A program made the translations under genes and the position numbers. The notes beneath the pieces were generated by a model. The model saw only the letters and a program-made list of their open reading frames with translations, did no database searches and was not told where the DNA came from. DNA of 64,000 nt from Pseudomonadota bacterium (GTDB lineage: Bacteria > Pseudomonadota > Alphaproteobacteria > Acetobacterales > Acetobacteraceae). How positions within the stretch are numbered: the stretch's first letter is position 1; each line of letters begins with the position of its first letter. Below, in pieces: positions 19,053-27,761 of this stretch. The DNA is taken from assembly GCA_021805545.1 (NCBI GenBank), contig JAJZFB010000067.1, forward strand, positions 32,906-96,905. Reading direction: 5' to 3'.

Positions 19053-20041
19053 TCCTTTCCTGGTACGCGAAGCATCGCCGCCATCTGCCCTGGCGCGCCG
19101 CCCCCGGCCAGCTTGCCAACCCCTACCATGTCTGGCTGTCCGAGATCATGCTGCAGCAGACGGTGGTGGCCACCGTGCGCCCCTATTACGCCAAATTTCT
19201 GGCCGCGTATCCCCGTATCGAAGACCTGGCGGCGGCGAGCGTGGAGGAGGTTTGCGGGCATTGGGCGGGTCTCGGCTATTACGCGCGCGCGCGCAATTTG
19301 CATAAATGCGCCCAGGCCGTGGCGGCGCTGGGGGCATTTCCGCAAACCATCGAGGGGCTGCGGGCCTTGCCGGGCATAGGGCCATATACGGCCAATGCCA
19401 TTGGCGCCATCGCCTTCCGGCTGCCCGTGCTGCCGGTGGATGGAAACATAGAGCGTGTGGCGGCGCGCATATTCGCCATTACCGCGCCCTTGCCGCAAGC
19501 CAAGCCACAGATTGTAACGGCGGCGCAGGCCTTCATTCAGGACAAACACGCGCAACAGGCGCCGGGCGATTTCGCGCAGGCCTTGTTCGACCTCGGCGCC
19601 ACCATCTGCACCCCAAAATCGCCCAACTGCCCCGCCTGCCCCTGGGCGGCGCATTGCCAGGGCGCCGCGCAAGGCATTGCCGCCACCCTGCCCGCCAAAT
19701 CGCCCAAGGCCGCGCGCCCGCACCGCACCGGCACGGCCTATGTGCTGTTGGATGCGGCGGGCGATGTGCTGCTGCTGCGCCGCCCCGCGCGCGGGCTGCT
19801 GGGCGGTATGCTGGCTTTGCCCGAAGAGCCGCCCATAACCGCGAAATGGCGCGACGCGGGCAGTATCGAGCATGTATTCACCCATTTCACCCTCACCCTC
19901 GGCGTTAAGGCGGCGCGGCGCAAAACCCTGCCCGATGGCGCGCTGCGCGCCCCGGCCGCAACCGCGCCCTTGCCCAGCGTGATGCGAAAGGCGCTTGACG
20001 CGGGGCGCCGGGCGCTCAACCATGCCGCCAATGGAGAATGA
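19007..20041 (+). CDS. mutY: A/G-specific adenine glycosylase
   Basis: NPYHVWLSEIMLQQTVVATVRPYY, LPGIGPYTANAI, CTPKSPNCPACPWAAHC FeS cluster. Confidence 0.95.
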   Translation: MAPVRQSFSSPPARTLLSWYAKHRRHLPWRAAPGQLANPYHVWLSEIMLQQTVVATVRPYYAKFLAAYPRIEDLAAASVEEVCGHWAGLGYYARARNLHKCAQAVAALGAFPQTIEGLRALPGIGPYTANAIGAIAFRLPVLPVDGNIERVAARIFAITAPLPQAKPQIVTAAQAFIQDKHAQQAPGDFAQALFDLGATICTPKSPNCPACPWAAHCQGAAQGIAATLPAKSPKAARPHRTGTAYVLLDAAGDVLLLRRPARGLLGGMLALPEEPPITAKWRDAGSIEHVFTHFTLTLGVKAARRKTLPDGALRAPAATAPLPSVMRKALDAGRRALNHAANGE

Positions 20042-21077
20042 TTTGCATAATGGCCTGCTGGCCATCGACACACATGTTGATATTCCCTGGCCCGAAGGCC
20101 CCAGCCCGTTTGAGGATGGGCCGCGCTGCGTGGATTTGCCCAAGCTGAAGCAGGGCGGCATCGCGGCGGTGTGCTTCGTGGCCTATGTGCCGCAAGGCCA
20201 CCGCGACGCGGCGGGGCATCTGGCCGCCGCCGGGCGCACGCGCGCCATGCTGCACGCCATTGCCGGCATGGCCCCGCCCGATGGCTCCGGCGGCGTGCTC
20301 GCCCGCACGGCGGATGAGATCGAGGCCGCTTACGCCGCGGGCAAGCCGGGCATCGTCCCCGCCATCGAGAATGGCTACGGCATTGGCCGTGACCTGACAT
20401 TGCTGGAGGAATTCGCCGGGCTGGGCGCGCGCTACATCACCCTCACCCATAACGGGCATAACGAAATTGGCGACGCCGCCATACCCTTACGCAACCTTGG
20501 CGATGACGACACGCAATATGGCGGGCTGTCCGATTTCGGGCAGAGCGTGGTGGACCGCATGAACGAGCTGGGGGTGATGGTGGATATTTCCCATGCCGCT
20601 AAAACCACCATGATGCAGGCGGTAAAACGCTCCAAGGCGCCGGTGCTGGCCTCGCATTCCTGCATGCGGGCGCTGTGTGACCATAAGCGCAACCTGGATG
20701 ACGAGCAGCTGGAGCTGATCGCCGCCACGGGCGGGCTGGTGCAGGTTACCATGGTCTCCAACTTCCTGCGCCCGCGCGCCCGCGCGGCGGATGTAACCGT
20801 GGCCGACATTGCCGACCATATCGATTACGGCGTGCAGCGCATGGGCATAGACCATGTGGGCATCGGCACCGATTTCGACGGCGGCGGCGGCGTAAAGGGC
20901 TTCATGCACATAGGCCAGGCGCGCAATTTAACCGCCGAGCTAACGCGGCGCGGCTATGGGCGCGAGGAGCTGGCGAAGATATGGGGCGGCAATGTGCTGC
21001 GCCTGCTGCGCCAGGCCGAGAATGTGGCGGCGGCCAGCCAGAAAGCCCCCTTGCGGCAGCCCGGGGCCATGGCCTGA
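20022..21077 (+). CDS. Membrane dipeptidase (peptidase M19)
   Basis: AIDTHVDIPW, TLTHNGHNEIGD, VDISHAA, ASHSCMRALCDHKRNL, HVGIGTDFDGGG. Confidence 0.92.
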   Translation: MPPMENDLHNGLLAIDTHVDIPWPEGPSPFEDGPRCVDLPKLKQGGIAAVCFVAYVPQGHRDAAGHLAAAGRTRAMLHAIAGMAPPDGSGGVLARTADEIEAAYAAGKPGIVPAIENGYGIGRDLTLLEEFAGLGARYITLTHNGHNEIGDAAIPLRNLGDDDTQYGGLSDFGQSVVDRMNELGVMVDISHAAKTTMMQAVKRSKAPVLASHSCMRALCDHKRNLDDEQLELIAATGGLVQVTMVSNFLRPRARAADVTVADIADHIDYGVQRMGIDHVGIGTDFDGGGGVKGFMHIGQARNLTAELTRRGYGREELAKIWGGNVLRLLRQAENVAAASQKAPLRQPGAMA

Positions 21078-21114
21078 GAGGGGGTTCAACCCTCTCGGCT
21101 TGCCGTATACGCCG

Positions 21115-21657
21115 TCAGGCGCGCGGGCCGCGCTGGAACAGGCGGGTTGCGAGTACGCCGTAGCTGGTCTCATGCGGGAAGGTGGCGGGGTTGAGGGGGA
21201 CGGTGGCGCTGTCGCCTTGCGGGTATTGGGCGGGGTGCTTGCTGGAATAATCGTAGGTGACGACGCGCTTGGCAAAGCGCCATTTGCCGCCATCCTTGCG
21301 GTAATGGTCGATATAGCGGACGAAGCGCAGGTCTTCGAGCCAGCCGCCTTTGCCGTCGGGGATGATGTGGAAGGCGAGCGCGTAGATTTCGCCTTCACCC
21401 GTATCGCCATCGACGCTGACGAGATGGTTGCAGATATGGTGCCCGCTATAGCGCATATAGGGGAAGGATTTTTCCAGGAAATCCACATAGGCTTCCGCAT
21501 CGCCATCGAAACTGTCGCCATGTGTGTCGGTAGCGCCGGGGGCGTAGAGGGAGCGGAGCAGGGCGCCGTCCTTGCGGTCCACGCCACGGGAATAAAGCTG
21601 GCCAAGCTCGCGGATGGCTTCTTTGTCGAGCAGGGTTTGCAGGGCTTTGTCTGTCAT
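21115..21657 (-). CDS. SnoaL/NTF2-like nuclear transport factor 2 family protein
   Basis: KEAIRELGQLYSRGVDRKDGALLRSLYAPGATDTHG...GHHICNHLVSVDGD. Confidence 0.8.
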   Translation of the reverse strand: MTDKALQTLLDKEAIRELGQLYSRGVDRKDGALLRSLYAPGATDTHGDSFDGDAEAYVDFLEKSFPYMRYSGHHICNHLVSVDGDTGEGEIYALAFHIIPDGKGGWLEDLRFVRYIDHYRKDGGKWRFAKRVVTYDYSSKHPAQYPQGDSATVPLNPATFPHETSYGVLATRLFQRGPRA

Positions 21658-21688
21658 CGGGTGCCTCCTTAGGGAGTGTTGCAGAAGC

Positions 21689-21800
21689 CGCTCTGGTGAG
21701 TCGTCAAGCGGTGATTTTTGAGCACCGGAGCGGAACGTATTCCAGTACGTAAGCACCGGAGCGCAGAAAATCGCCGCTTGACGACTCACCAGAGCAGGCG
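21689..21800. repeat. Large palindromic element R3, copy B (about 112 bp)
   Basis: CTCTGGTGAGTCGTCAAGCGG...CCGCTTGACGACTCACCAGAG arms around two GAGCACCGGAGCG-type boxes; same architecture as 6834-6971. Confidence 0.88.
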
Positions 21801-21814
21801 TTTGGGACGGCCCC

Positions 21815-22621
21815 CTATTGTGCGAAGGAATAGCCGCCATTGACCGGGTAGGTCTGGCCGGTGATCCAGGATGAGGCGGGGGCGGCGAGCAGCAGGGCCA
21901 TCAGCGCCACATCGTCCGGCTTACCGTAGCGGCGGATGGCGTAGCGGGCGAGCTGCGCCTTTACCTGGTCGCGGGCCATGAAGGCTGCCTCTTCTTCCTC
22001 GGTCATCGGGTGGGCGATGGAGGACAGGGAGATGGCGTTGCAGGTGATGTTGTAGCGCCCGGTTTCGCGCGCCAAGGCGCGGATGAACCCGGCGGCGGCG
22101 GCCTTGGCGGCGGAATAAACGGCCAGGCGCTGCTCGCCCACACGCCCGGCATCGGACACGATGGTGATGATGCGGCCGAAAGTGGCGGCCACCATGTCTG
22201 GCACTGCCACATGGCAGCAATTTAGCACGCCGGTGGCGTTGGTGCGGAAGAAGCGGTCCCACTCCTCGGGCTTGGTTTCCCAGAAGGGCGGAGACATGCC
22301 CATGGTTACGTTGGGGCCGGCATTGCCCGCGTTGTTCACCAATATGGTGGCAGGCGCGCCAAGCTCGGCCTTGGCCTTGGCGAAGGCGGCGGAGACGGAG
22401 GCGTGGTCGCCCACATCGGCCTGCACGGCGGCGGCTTTTACGCCCAGCGCGCGGATTTCCCCGGCCACGGCCTCGGCGCGCTCCAGCACGAAGTCGTTTA
22501 CCGCGATGCCGCCCGCATTATGGCGGGCGAGGGTGAGGGCAATGCCGCGCCCGACCCCCTGGCCAGCGCCGGTAACAAGGGCGATACGGCCTTGCAGGTC
22601 AAAAGGGTCGTTTCCGATCAT
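21815..22621 (-). CDS. SDR family oxidoreductase
   Basis: VTGAGQGVGRGIA, NNAGNAGPN, YSAAKAAAAG. Confidence 0.92.
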   Translation of the reverse strand: MIGNDPFDLQGRIALVTGAGQGVGRGIALTLARHNAGGIAVNDFVLERAEAVAGEIRALGVKAAAVQADVGDHASVSAAFAKAKAELGAPATILVNNAGNAGPNVTMGMSPPFWETKPEEWDRFFRTNATGVLNCCHVAVPDMVAATFGRIITIVSDAGRVGEQRLAVYSAAKAAAAGFIRALARETGRYNITCNAISLSSIAHPMTEEEEAAFMARDQVKAQLARYAIRRYGKPDDVALMALLLAAPASSWITGQTYPVNGGYSFAQ

Positions 22622-22636
22622 GGCGTTTGCTCCAGC

Positions 22637-22658
22637 ATATTCGACGATAACCGAATAT
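22637..22658. promoter_or_regulatory. Candidate operator: ATATTCG-N8-CGAATAT, upstream of SDR
   Basis: Perfect 7-bp-arm palindrome repeated at 24395-24416 with identical spacing. Confidence 0.7.
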
Positions 22659-22671
22659 ACTCCGGTTTTGA

Positions 22672-23559
22672 TTAAAGCAAGGCGGCGGCAAGGGTGCGCC
22701 AGCCGGGGCGGACGGCGGACACGGTGGGGCGCTCGGCGCCGGTGATGAGCTGGACGCAGACATGGTCCGCCCCGGCGGCCAGATGCGCCTGCACCCGCGC
22801 GGCAATTTGCGCGGGGCTGCCCCAGGCGAACAGGGCGTCCACCAGACGGTCGGCGGCGCTGTCGATCTCGGCTTGGGTGAAGCCGAGGGCGAGCCAGCTA
22901 TTCACGTAATTGGGCAGGCGGCCGTAATGGCCGATGACCGTGCGGGCGGCGGCGCGGGCGGTTTGCGGGTTGGTGTCCAGAATCACGCCTTGCTCGGGGG
23001 CCAGCAGCGCAGCTGGCCCCAGCACTTGGCGGGCCATGGCGGTGTGTTCTGGCGTAACCAGGTAGGGGTGGGCGCCCAAGGTGCGGTCGCGGGAAAGTTC
23101 CAGCATTTTGGGGCGCAGGGCAGCCAGGCACAGGGCGGAGGACGGCACGCCCTCGGCGGCCAGGCCGTCGAGGAAATTGCGCATGACGGTGAGGGGCTTG
23201 CCATAATTTTCGCCGATGATGGGGCCGTGGCTGACGCCCAGCCCGAGCAGGGTGCGCGATTGCTGCGCGGGGCTTTGGGTACGCCACCAGCTGCCAACCT
23301 CCTGCGGGGTGTGCTTCCAGATATTCAGGATGCCGGAGCAGAGGGTGGTGTTTTTCGCCGCGTCACGCAGCTGGGCGAGGTCGCCCAGAATATCGCCGCC
23401 AATGCCGCCGGGGACCCAGATGGCGCCGAAGCCCAGCTCGTCCAGCTCCGCCGTGGCTTCCAGCGCCTCGGCGCGGGCGCCAAAGCGCAGCTCCATAGAC
23501 CAGATACCGATTTTGCCGAGGCGGTTTTTATCCGCGGTGCTCATGTCTTCCTCCGTCAT
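22672..23559 (-). CDS. LLM-class (luciferase-like, TIGR03620-like) flavin/F420 oxidoreductase
   Basis: ELDELGFGAIWVPGGIGGDILGDL...LLGLGVSHGPIIGENYGKPLTVMRNFLDGL. Confidence 0.85.
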   Translation of the reverse strand: MTEEDMSTADKNRLGKIGIWSMELRFGARAEALEATAELDELGFGAIWVPGGIGGDILGDLAQLRDAAKNTTLCSGILNIWKHTPQEVGSWWRTQSPAQQSRTLLGLGVSHGPIIGENYGKPLTVMRNFLDGLAAEGVPSSALCLAALRPKMLELSRDRTLGAHPYLVTPEHTAMARQVLGPAALLAPEQGVILDTNPQTARAAARTVIGHYGRLPNYVNSWLALGFTQAEIDSAADRLVDALFAWGSPAQIAARVQAHLAAGADHVCVQLITGAERPTVSAVRPGWRTLAAALL

Positions 23560-23577
23560 TCTTCCAGGGCAGCGTAG

Positions 23578-24333
23578 TCAGCCCGCGGTCACACCGCAAT
23601 CCGCTGTCCAGACAGCGCCATGCACCGCGCTGGCGGCGGGCGAGGCGATGAAGGCGACGACAGATGCCACCTCGGCCGCCTGGGCGGGCGGGCGGATGCC
23701 GGAATAGCGCTTGATTTTGGCGAAATCGGCATCGGCGGGCGGGCGCGTGCCGGTGGAAATTTCGGTCATCATGGCGCCAGGGGCGACGGCGTTGATGCGG
23801 ATGGGTTTGTCCGCATATTCCATGGCGAGCGATTTGGTGAGTTGCAGCAGAGCGGCCTTGGACATGGAATAGGGCACGATATAGGACGCGCCCATGAGCG
23901 CGCTTTGCGAGAGCACGTTGACGATGTTGCCCTGGGTTTGCAGCAGATGCGGAATGGCGGCCTGGCACAGCCAGAACGGTGCCGCGGCGTTGACCTGCAT
24001 GATGCGCCAGAATTCGTCCTCGGGCACATTGGTGGCGTGGTTGAAGCGCATGAGGCCGGCGGCGTTGATGAGGATGTCCAGCCTGCCATAAGTGGCGATG
24101 GCGGCCTCCACGGCGGCGGTGCAGTTGGCTTTTGCCGAAATATCGGTGGCGAACGCGGTGGCCGGGGCGCCGGTTTGTTTCAGCTCCGCGCAGGTTTCTT
24201 CCAGGCGGTCCGCCAGAATATCCACCAGCAGCAGGGCCACGCCCTGGGCCGCCAGGGCCTCGGCAATGGCGCGGCCCAGGCCGCGCGCGGCGCCGGTGAT
24301 GATGGCGGCGCGCTGGGGGTGCTGTGTGGGCAT
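23578..24333 (-). CDS. SDR family oxidoreductase
   Basis: AIITGAARGLGRAIAEALAAQG, NAAGLMRFN, YSMSKAALLQLTK. Confidence 0.92.
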   Translation of the reverse strand: MPTQHPQRAAIITGAARGLGRAIAEALAAQGVALLLVDILADRLEETCAELKQTGAPATAFATDISAKANCTAAVEAAIATYGRLDILINAAGLMRFNHATNVPEDEFWRIMQVNAAAPFWLCQAAIPHLLQTQGNIVNVLSQSALMGASYIVPYSMSKAALLQLTKSLAMEYADKPIRINAVAPGAMMTEISTGTRPPADADFAKIKRYSGIRPPAQAAEVASVVAFIASPAASAVHGAVWTADCGVTAG

Positions 24334-24394
24334 GCGTTGTCCTTCTGGCTGCGGGGCGTGTGAGCGTTTTATCTGGTTTTCCCCCGGCCGAATC

Positions 24395-24416
24395 ATATTC
24401 GATAGATGCCGAATAT
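24395..24416. promoter_or_regulatory. Candidate operator: ATATTCG-N8-CGAATAT, between divergent SDR and regulator
   Basis: Second copy of the 22-bp palindrome; 75 bp upstream of the regulator start. Confidence 0.7.
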
Positions 24417-24490
24417 GTCAAAACGCTTGGCAGGCCACGGGGCTGGACGTTATTTGCCCTGATGCGGCGGCTTTGCAGGGATTGCGAAAC

Positions 24491-24949
24491 ATGATGAATG
24501 ACATGACGGACAAAGCGCGCCCTGACCGGAACGACCCGTTTATCGCGGCGCTGGAACGGCTGATTGTGCCCATGGGCATGCCGCCCATCGCGGCGCGGAT
24601 GCAGGGCTATATCATGCTGTGCCAGGAACCGGTGAGCCTGGATGAGATTGTGGACGGGCTGGGGGTGAGCAAGAGCAGCGCCTCGGTCGCCGCGCGGCTG
24701 CTGGAGCGGTACGGGATTTTGCGCTGCTACACCGCGCGCGGAACGAAGCGCGTGCGCTACGGGGTGACCGCGCATTGCGCCGGGTTTCTGCTGGAGCAGA
24801 TGCGCTCCATCGGCACGATGGCGGCGCTGCTGCGGGATGCCGCGCGGGCGCGGCGCGATGAGGCGGTAACGGCGCGGCTGACGGATATGGGCGCGTTTTA
24901 TGCGCGCGTGCATGCGGCGCTGGAGAGCGTGCTCCCGGAAGGGGGTTGA
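24491..24949 (+). CDS. MarR/GbsR-like winged-helix transcriptional regulator
   Basis: GMPPIAARMQGYIMLCQEPVSLDEIVDGLGVSKSSASVAARLLERYGIL. Confidence 0.82.
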   Translation: MMNDMTDKARPDRNDPFIAALERLIVPMGMPPIAARMQGYIMLCQEPVSLDEIVDGLGVSKSSASVAARLLERYGILRCYTARGTKRVRYGVTAHCAGFLLEQMRSIGTMAALLRDAARARRDEAVTARLTDMGAFYARVHAALESVLPEGG

Positions 24950-25034
24950 AGGCGCGGGTGGTGGATTTCAGCCGGGGCTGCCTATAGGGTGGGGTGGCAA
25001 TACGGCGGAATCAGCCATTAAAGGGAGAAACCAG

Positions 25035-25907
25035 ATGCCAGGACAGGGTGAGAAGCTACGCAAACTTGTTGAAAGCGGCGCGCATTTTGTGGCCGCCGAG
25101 GCCTATAGCGCGCTGACCGGGCGGATTGTGGAAAGCGTGGGGTTCAAGGCCGCGTATCTGGGCGGGCATGCGTGCAGCGCCTTCCATTATGCGGTGCCCG
25201 ATAATGGAATTTTCAGCCAGGTTGAGCAGATTGAGCAGGCCGCGCGCATCGCCCAGGCGATGAATATACCGTTGATTGCCGATGCGGACACGCTGGGCGA
25301 AACGGTGGCGGATGCGTATCATTTTACCCGGCGCTACATCCAGCAGGGCATTGCGGGCATTCATATCGAGGATGAGCGCAACCCGAAACATTCGAAATAT
25401 GTGAACGGGCTGTGCTCGATTGAGGATATGCAGGCGCGGATTGACGCGGCGGTGCGCGCGCGGCGCGATATGGGGGCGGATATTCTCCTCATCGCGCGGT
25501 GCGATGAAATGTATTCTAGCGAAATGGGCGGCGGCGGCACGGGCAGCATGGAAGAGGCGATACGGCGCGGCCATGCCTATGGCGAGGCCGGGGCGGATGC
25601 CATTGTGTTCGTGCCACGGCCCGACCCGATTCCGGAGCTTGCCAAGGCGATGAGGATTCCCGTTTGCACGCTGGGCTTCAACATTCCTGGCACGGCCTTT
25701 ACGCTTTCCACCGGCTGGGGCTGGGTGAGCGCTGCCGCCAACCATTTGAAGATGGCGAAGGAGCTGATGGAGACGGGCAAGGTGACGAGTGCCAATTTTG
25801 CCTTCCCCGAAAAATACGATTTGCTGGGCCACCCGCTTTATGACGGGCTGGTTGAGGAATGGGCGCAGAAAACCGGCCGCCCGAGCCGGCCCAACCACGC
25901 GCCTTAG
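25035..25907 (+). CDS. Isocitrate lyase/PEP mutase superfamily protein
   Basis: AYSALTGRIVESVGFKAAYLGG, DADTLGE, GIAGIHIEDERNPKHSKY, LLIARCDE. Confidence 0.88.
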   Translation: MPGQGEKLRKLVESGAHFVAAEAYSALTGRIVESVGFKAAYLGGHACSAFHYAVPDNGIFSQVEQIEQAARIAQAMNIPLIADADTLGETVADAYHFTRRYIQQGIAGIHIEDERNPKHSKYVNGLCSIEDMQARIDAAVRARRDMGADILLIARCDEMYSSEMGGGGTGSMEEAIRRGHAYGEAGADAIVFVPRPDPIPELAKAMRIPVCTLGFNIPGTAFTLSTGWGWVSAAANHLKMAKELMETGKVTSANFAFPEKYDLLGHPLYDGLVEEWAQKTGRPSRPNHAP

Positions 25908-25925
25908 CGCCGGATGATTTGTGAT

Positions 25926-25944
25926 CGGATCACGTTGTGATCCG
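25926..25944. repeat. Hairpin CGGATCAC-gtt-GTGATCCG
   Basis: Perfect 8-bp arms between ICL-like gene and R2 copy 2; possible terminator stem without strong T-tract. Confidence 0.6.
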
Positions 25945-25958
25945 GCCTGAAATCTGAA

Positions 25959-26040
25959 TCCAGCTCTCAATCAATGAGGGAGCGCGCGATTCAGACTTTC
26001 GAATCGCGCGCAAGGCGCGCGCATCTCAAGTCATCGCGCG
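25959..26040. repeat. Dispersed repeat R2, copy 2 (reverse orientation)
   Basis: Reverse complement reads CGCGCGATGACTTGAGATGCGCGCGCCTTGCGCGCGATTCGAAAGTCTGAATCGCGCGCTCCCTCATTGATTGAGAGCTG; overlaps tlyA stop. Confidence 0.85.
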
Positions 26041-26781
26041 CTCATCGCCCCGCCGCGCGGCGATGAGGAATTCGATATTGCCTTCCGGCCCCTTGATGGG
26101 GCTGGGGGTGATGCCGAGCACCGTCCAGCCCGGGAGGGATGAGAACCAGGCTTCGATGCGGGCGCAGACGTCCTGGTGAATGGCGGGGTCGCGGACCACG
26201 CCGCCTTTGCCGACCTGGCCGGGTCCGGCCTCGAATTGCGGTTTGATGAGGGCGATGGCGAAGGCGCCCGGCGCGCAGAGGGCAAGCCCGGCGGGCAGCA
26301 CGGTTTGCAGGCCGATGAAGCTGGCATCGCACACCAGCGCGCCGATGGGTTCCGGGATGATTTCGGCGTTAAGGTGGCGGGCATTGGTTTTTTCCAGCAC
26401 CACCACGCGCGGGTCTGAGCGGAGCTTCCAGGCGAGCTGGCCATGGCCGACATCCACCGCGTACACTTTGGCGGCGCCGTTGGTGAGCAGCACATCGGTA
26501 AAGCCGCCGGTGGAGGCGCCGATATCAAGGCAGATGCAGCCTTCAGGCGAGAGGCCGAAATGGGTGAGGCCGTGGGCGAGTTTTATGCCGCCGCGCGAGA
26601 CCCAGGGGTGGTCCTGGCCCTTGACGGAGAGTTGCGCGTCTTGCGCCAGCATGTCTCCCGCCTTGGCCACGCGCGCCGTGCCGGCATAGACGAGGCCGGC
26701 CATGATGAGGGCCTGCGCCTTGGCGCGAGACTCCACCAGGCCGAGATTTACGAGCAGGAGATCGGCGCGCTGTTTTGCCAT
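26026..26781 (-). CDS. tlyA: TlyA family RNA 2'-O-methyltransferase/haemolysin-like
   Basis: RADLLLVNLGLVESRAKAQALIMAGLVYAG (S4-like), WVSRGGIKLAHGL, CLDIGASTGGFTDVLL. Confidence 0.93.
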   Translation of the reverse strand: MAKQRADLLLVNLGLVESRAKAQALIMAGLVYAGTARVAKAGDMLAQDAQLSVKGQDHPWVSRGGIKLAHGLTHFGLSPEGCICLDIGASTGGFTDVLLTNGAAKVYAVDVGHGQLAWKLRSDPRVVVLEKTNARHLNAEIIPEPIGALVCDASFIGLQTVLPAGLALCAPGAFAIALIKPQFEAGPGQVGKGGVVRDPAIHQDVCARIEAWFSSLPGWTVLGITPSPIKGPEGNIEFLIAARRGDERAMT

Positions 26782-27761
26782 GGCTCGCTGTAAACCAGCG
26801 GCGCGCTCTCTCCAACATCGAGGGTGAAGAAGCGCTCCAGAGGCTGTTCGGCGGCGCGCATGGCCGCTTTCAGCTCGTGCAGCGGGGCGTCCATGGGTTC
26901 GGCGGTGAGCTGGAACGTGCCGAAATGCATGCCCACGGCGCGGGTGGCGTGCAAATCCAGCATCGCGCGCACGGCTTCCGCCGGGTCCATGTGGACGGGG
27001 CCCATCATCCAGCGCGGCTCGTAAGCGCCGATGGGCAGCATGGCGAGGTCTGGCGCGCCGAGGCGGTGGCGGATTTCGGCGAAATACTTCGTGTACCCTG
27101 TATCGCCGGCGAAGTAGATTTTATGGCCCTTGTAGGTGAGATACAGCCCGCCCCAGAGCATCTCGTTTCTGTCCCATAGCGTGCGGGCGGAAAAATGCCG
27201 GGCGGGGGTGATGGTGACATGCGCGCCATGCACCGTGGCTGACTGCCACCAATCCAGCTCGATGGCCGTGTGGATGCCGTTTTTGGCCAGATACGCGGCA
27301 TTGCCCAGCGGGGTGACGATGCGCGCGCCGGGCGAATGGCGGTGCAGGGCGCGCAGCGAGTCCAGATCCATGTGGTCGTAATGGTTGTGCGAGAGCAAAA
27401 TCAGGTCGATGCGCGGCAGATCCGCCAGGGCGATGCCCGGCGCGCGCACACGCTTGGGGCCGGCGAAACGGACGGGTGAGCAGCGCTGGGAAAACACCGG
27501 CTCGGTAAGCACGGTAAGGCCGGGCAGGCGGATGAGGAAGGTGGTGTGGCCGATCCAGGTGATGCTGGTTTCGCCCTCGGGCGGGGGATATTGTGTGTTT
27601 TCAACCCATTCGGGCCATTTTGCCCACACGGAGCGGTCGCGCCGCAAACGGGCCAGAAGCAGGCGCCAGATGCCGCCGCGCTGGGCGTTGTCTGGGCGTA
27701 TGGTGGGTTCGGGGTTGAAGAAATGGGTGCCGTTGAAGTGATTGGAGGGAGGAAATGCCAT
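26748..27761 (-). CDS. MBL-fold metallohydrolase (NAPE-PLD-like)
   Basis: WIGHTTFLIRL, LSHNHYDHMDLDSL, YFAGDTGYTKYF, IGAYEPRWMM. Confidence 0.9.
   Translation of the reverse strand: MAFPPSNHFNGTHFFNPEPTIRPDNAQRGGIWRLLLARLRRDRSVWAKWPEWVENTQYPPPEGETSITWIGHTTFLIRLPGLTVLTEPVFSQRCSPVRFAGPKRVRAPGIALADLPRIDLILLSHNHYDHMDLDSLRALHRHSPGARIVTPLGNAAYLAKNGIHTAIELDWWQSATVHGAHVTITPARHFSARTLWDRNEMLWGGLYLTYKGHKIYFAGDTGYTKYFAEIRHRLGAPDLAMLPIGAYEPRWMMGPVHMDPAEAVRAMLDLHATRAVGMHFGTFQLTAEPMDAPLHELKAAMRAAEQPLERFFTLDVGESAPLVYSEPWQNSAPISCS

Noticed and set aside
21075-21098. GAGAGGG...CCCTCTC between convergent dipeptidase and SnoaL genes as terminator
   Set aside because: Short stem without T-tract on either strand; insufficient for a terminator call.
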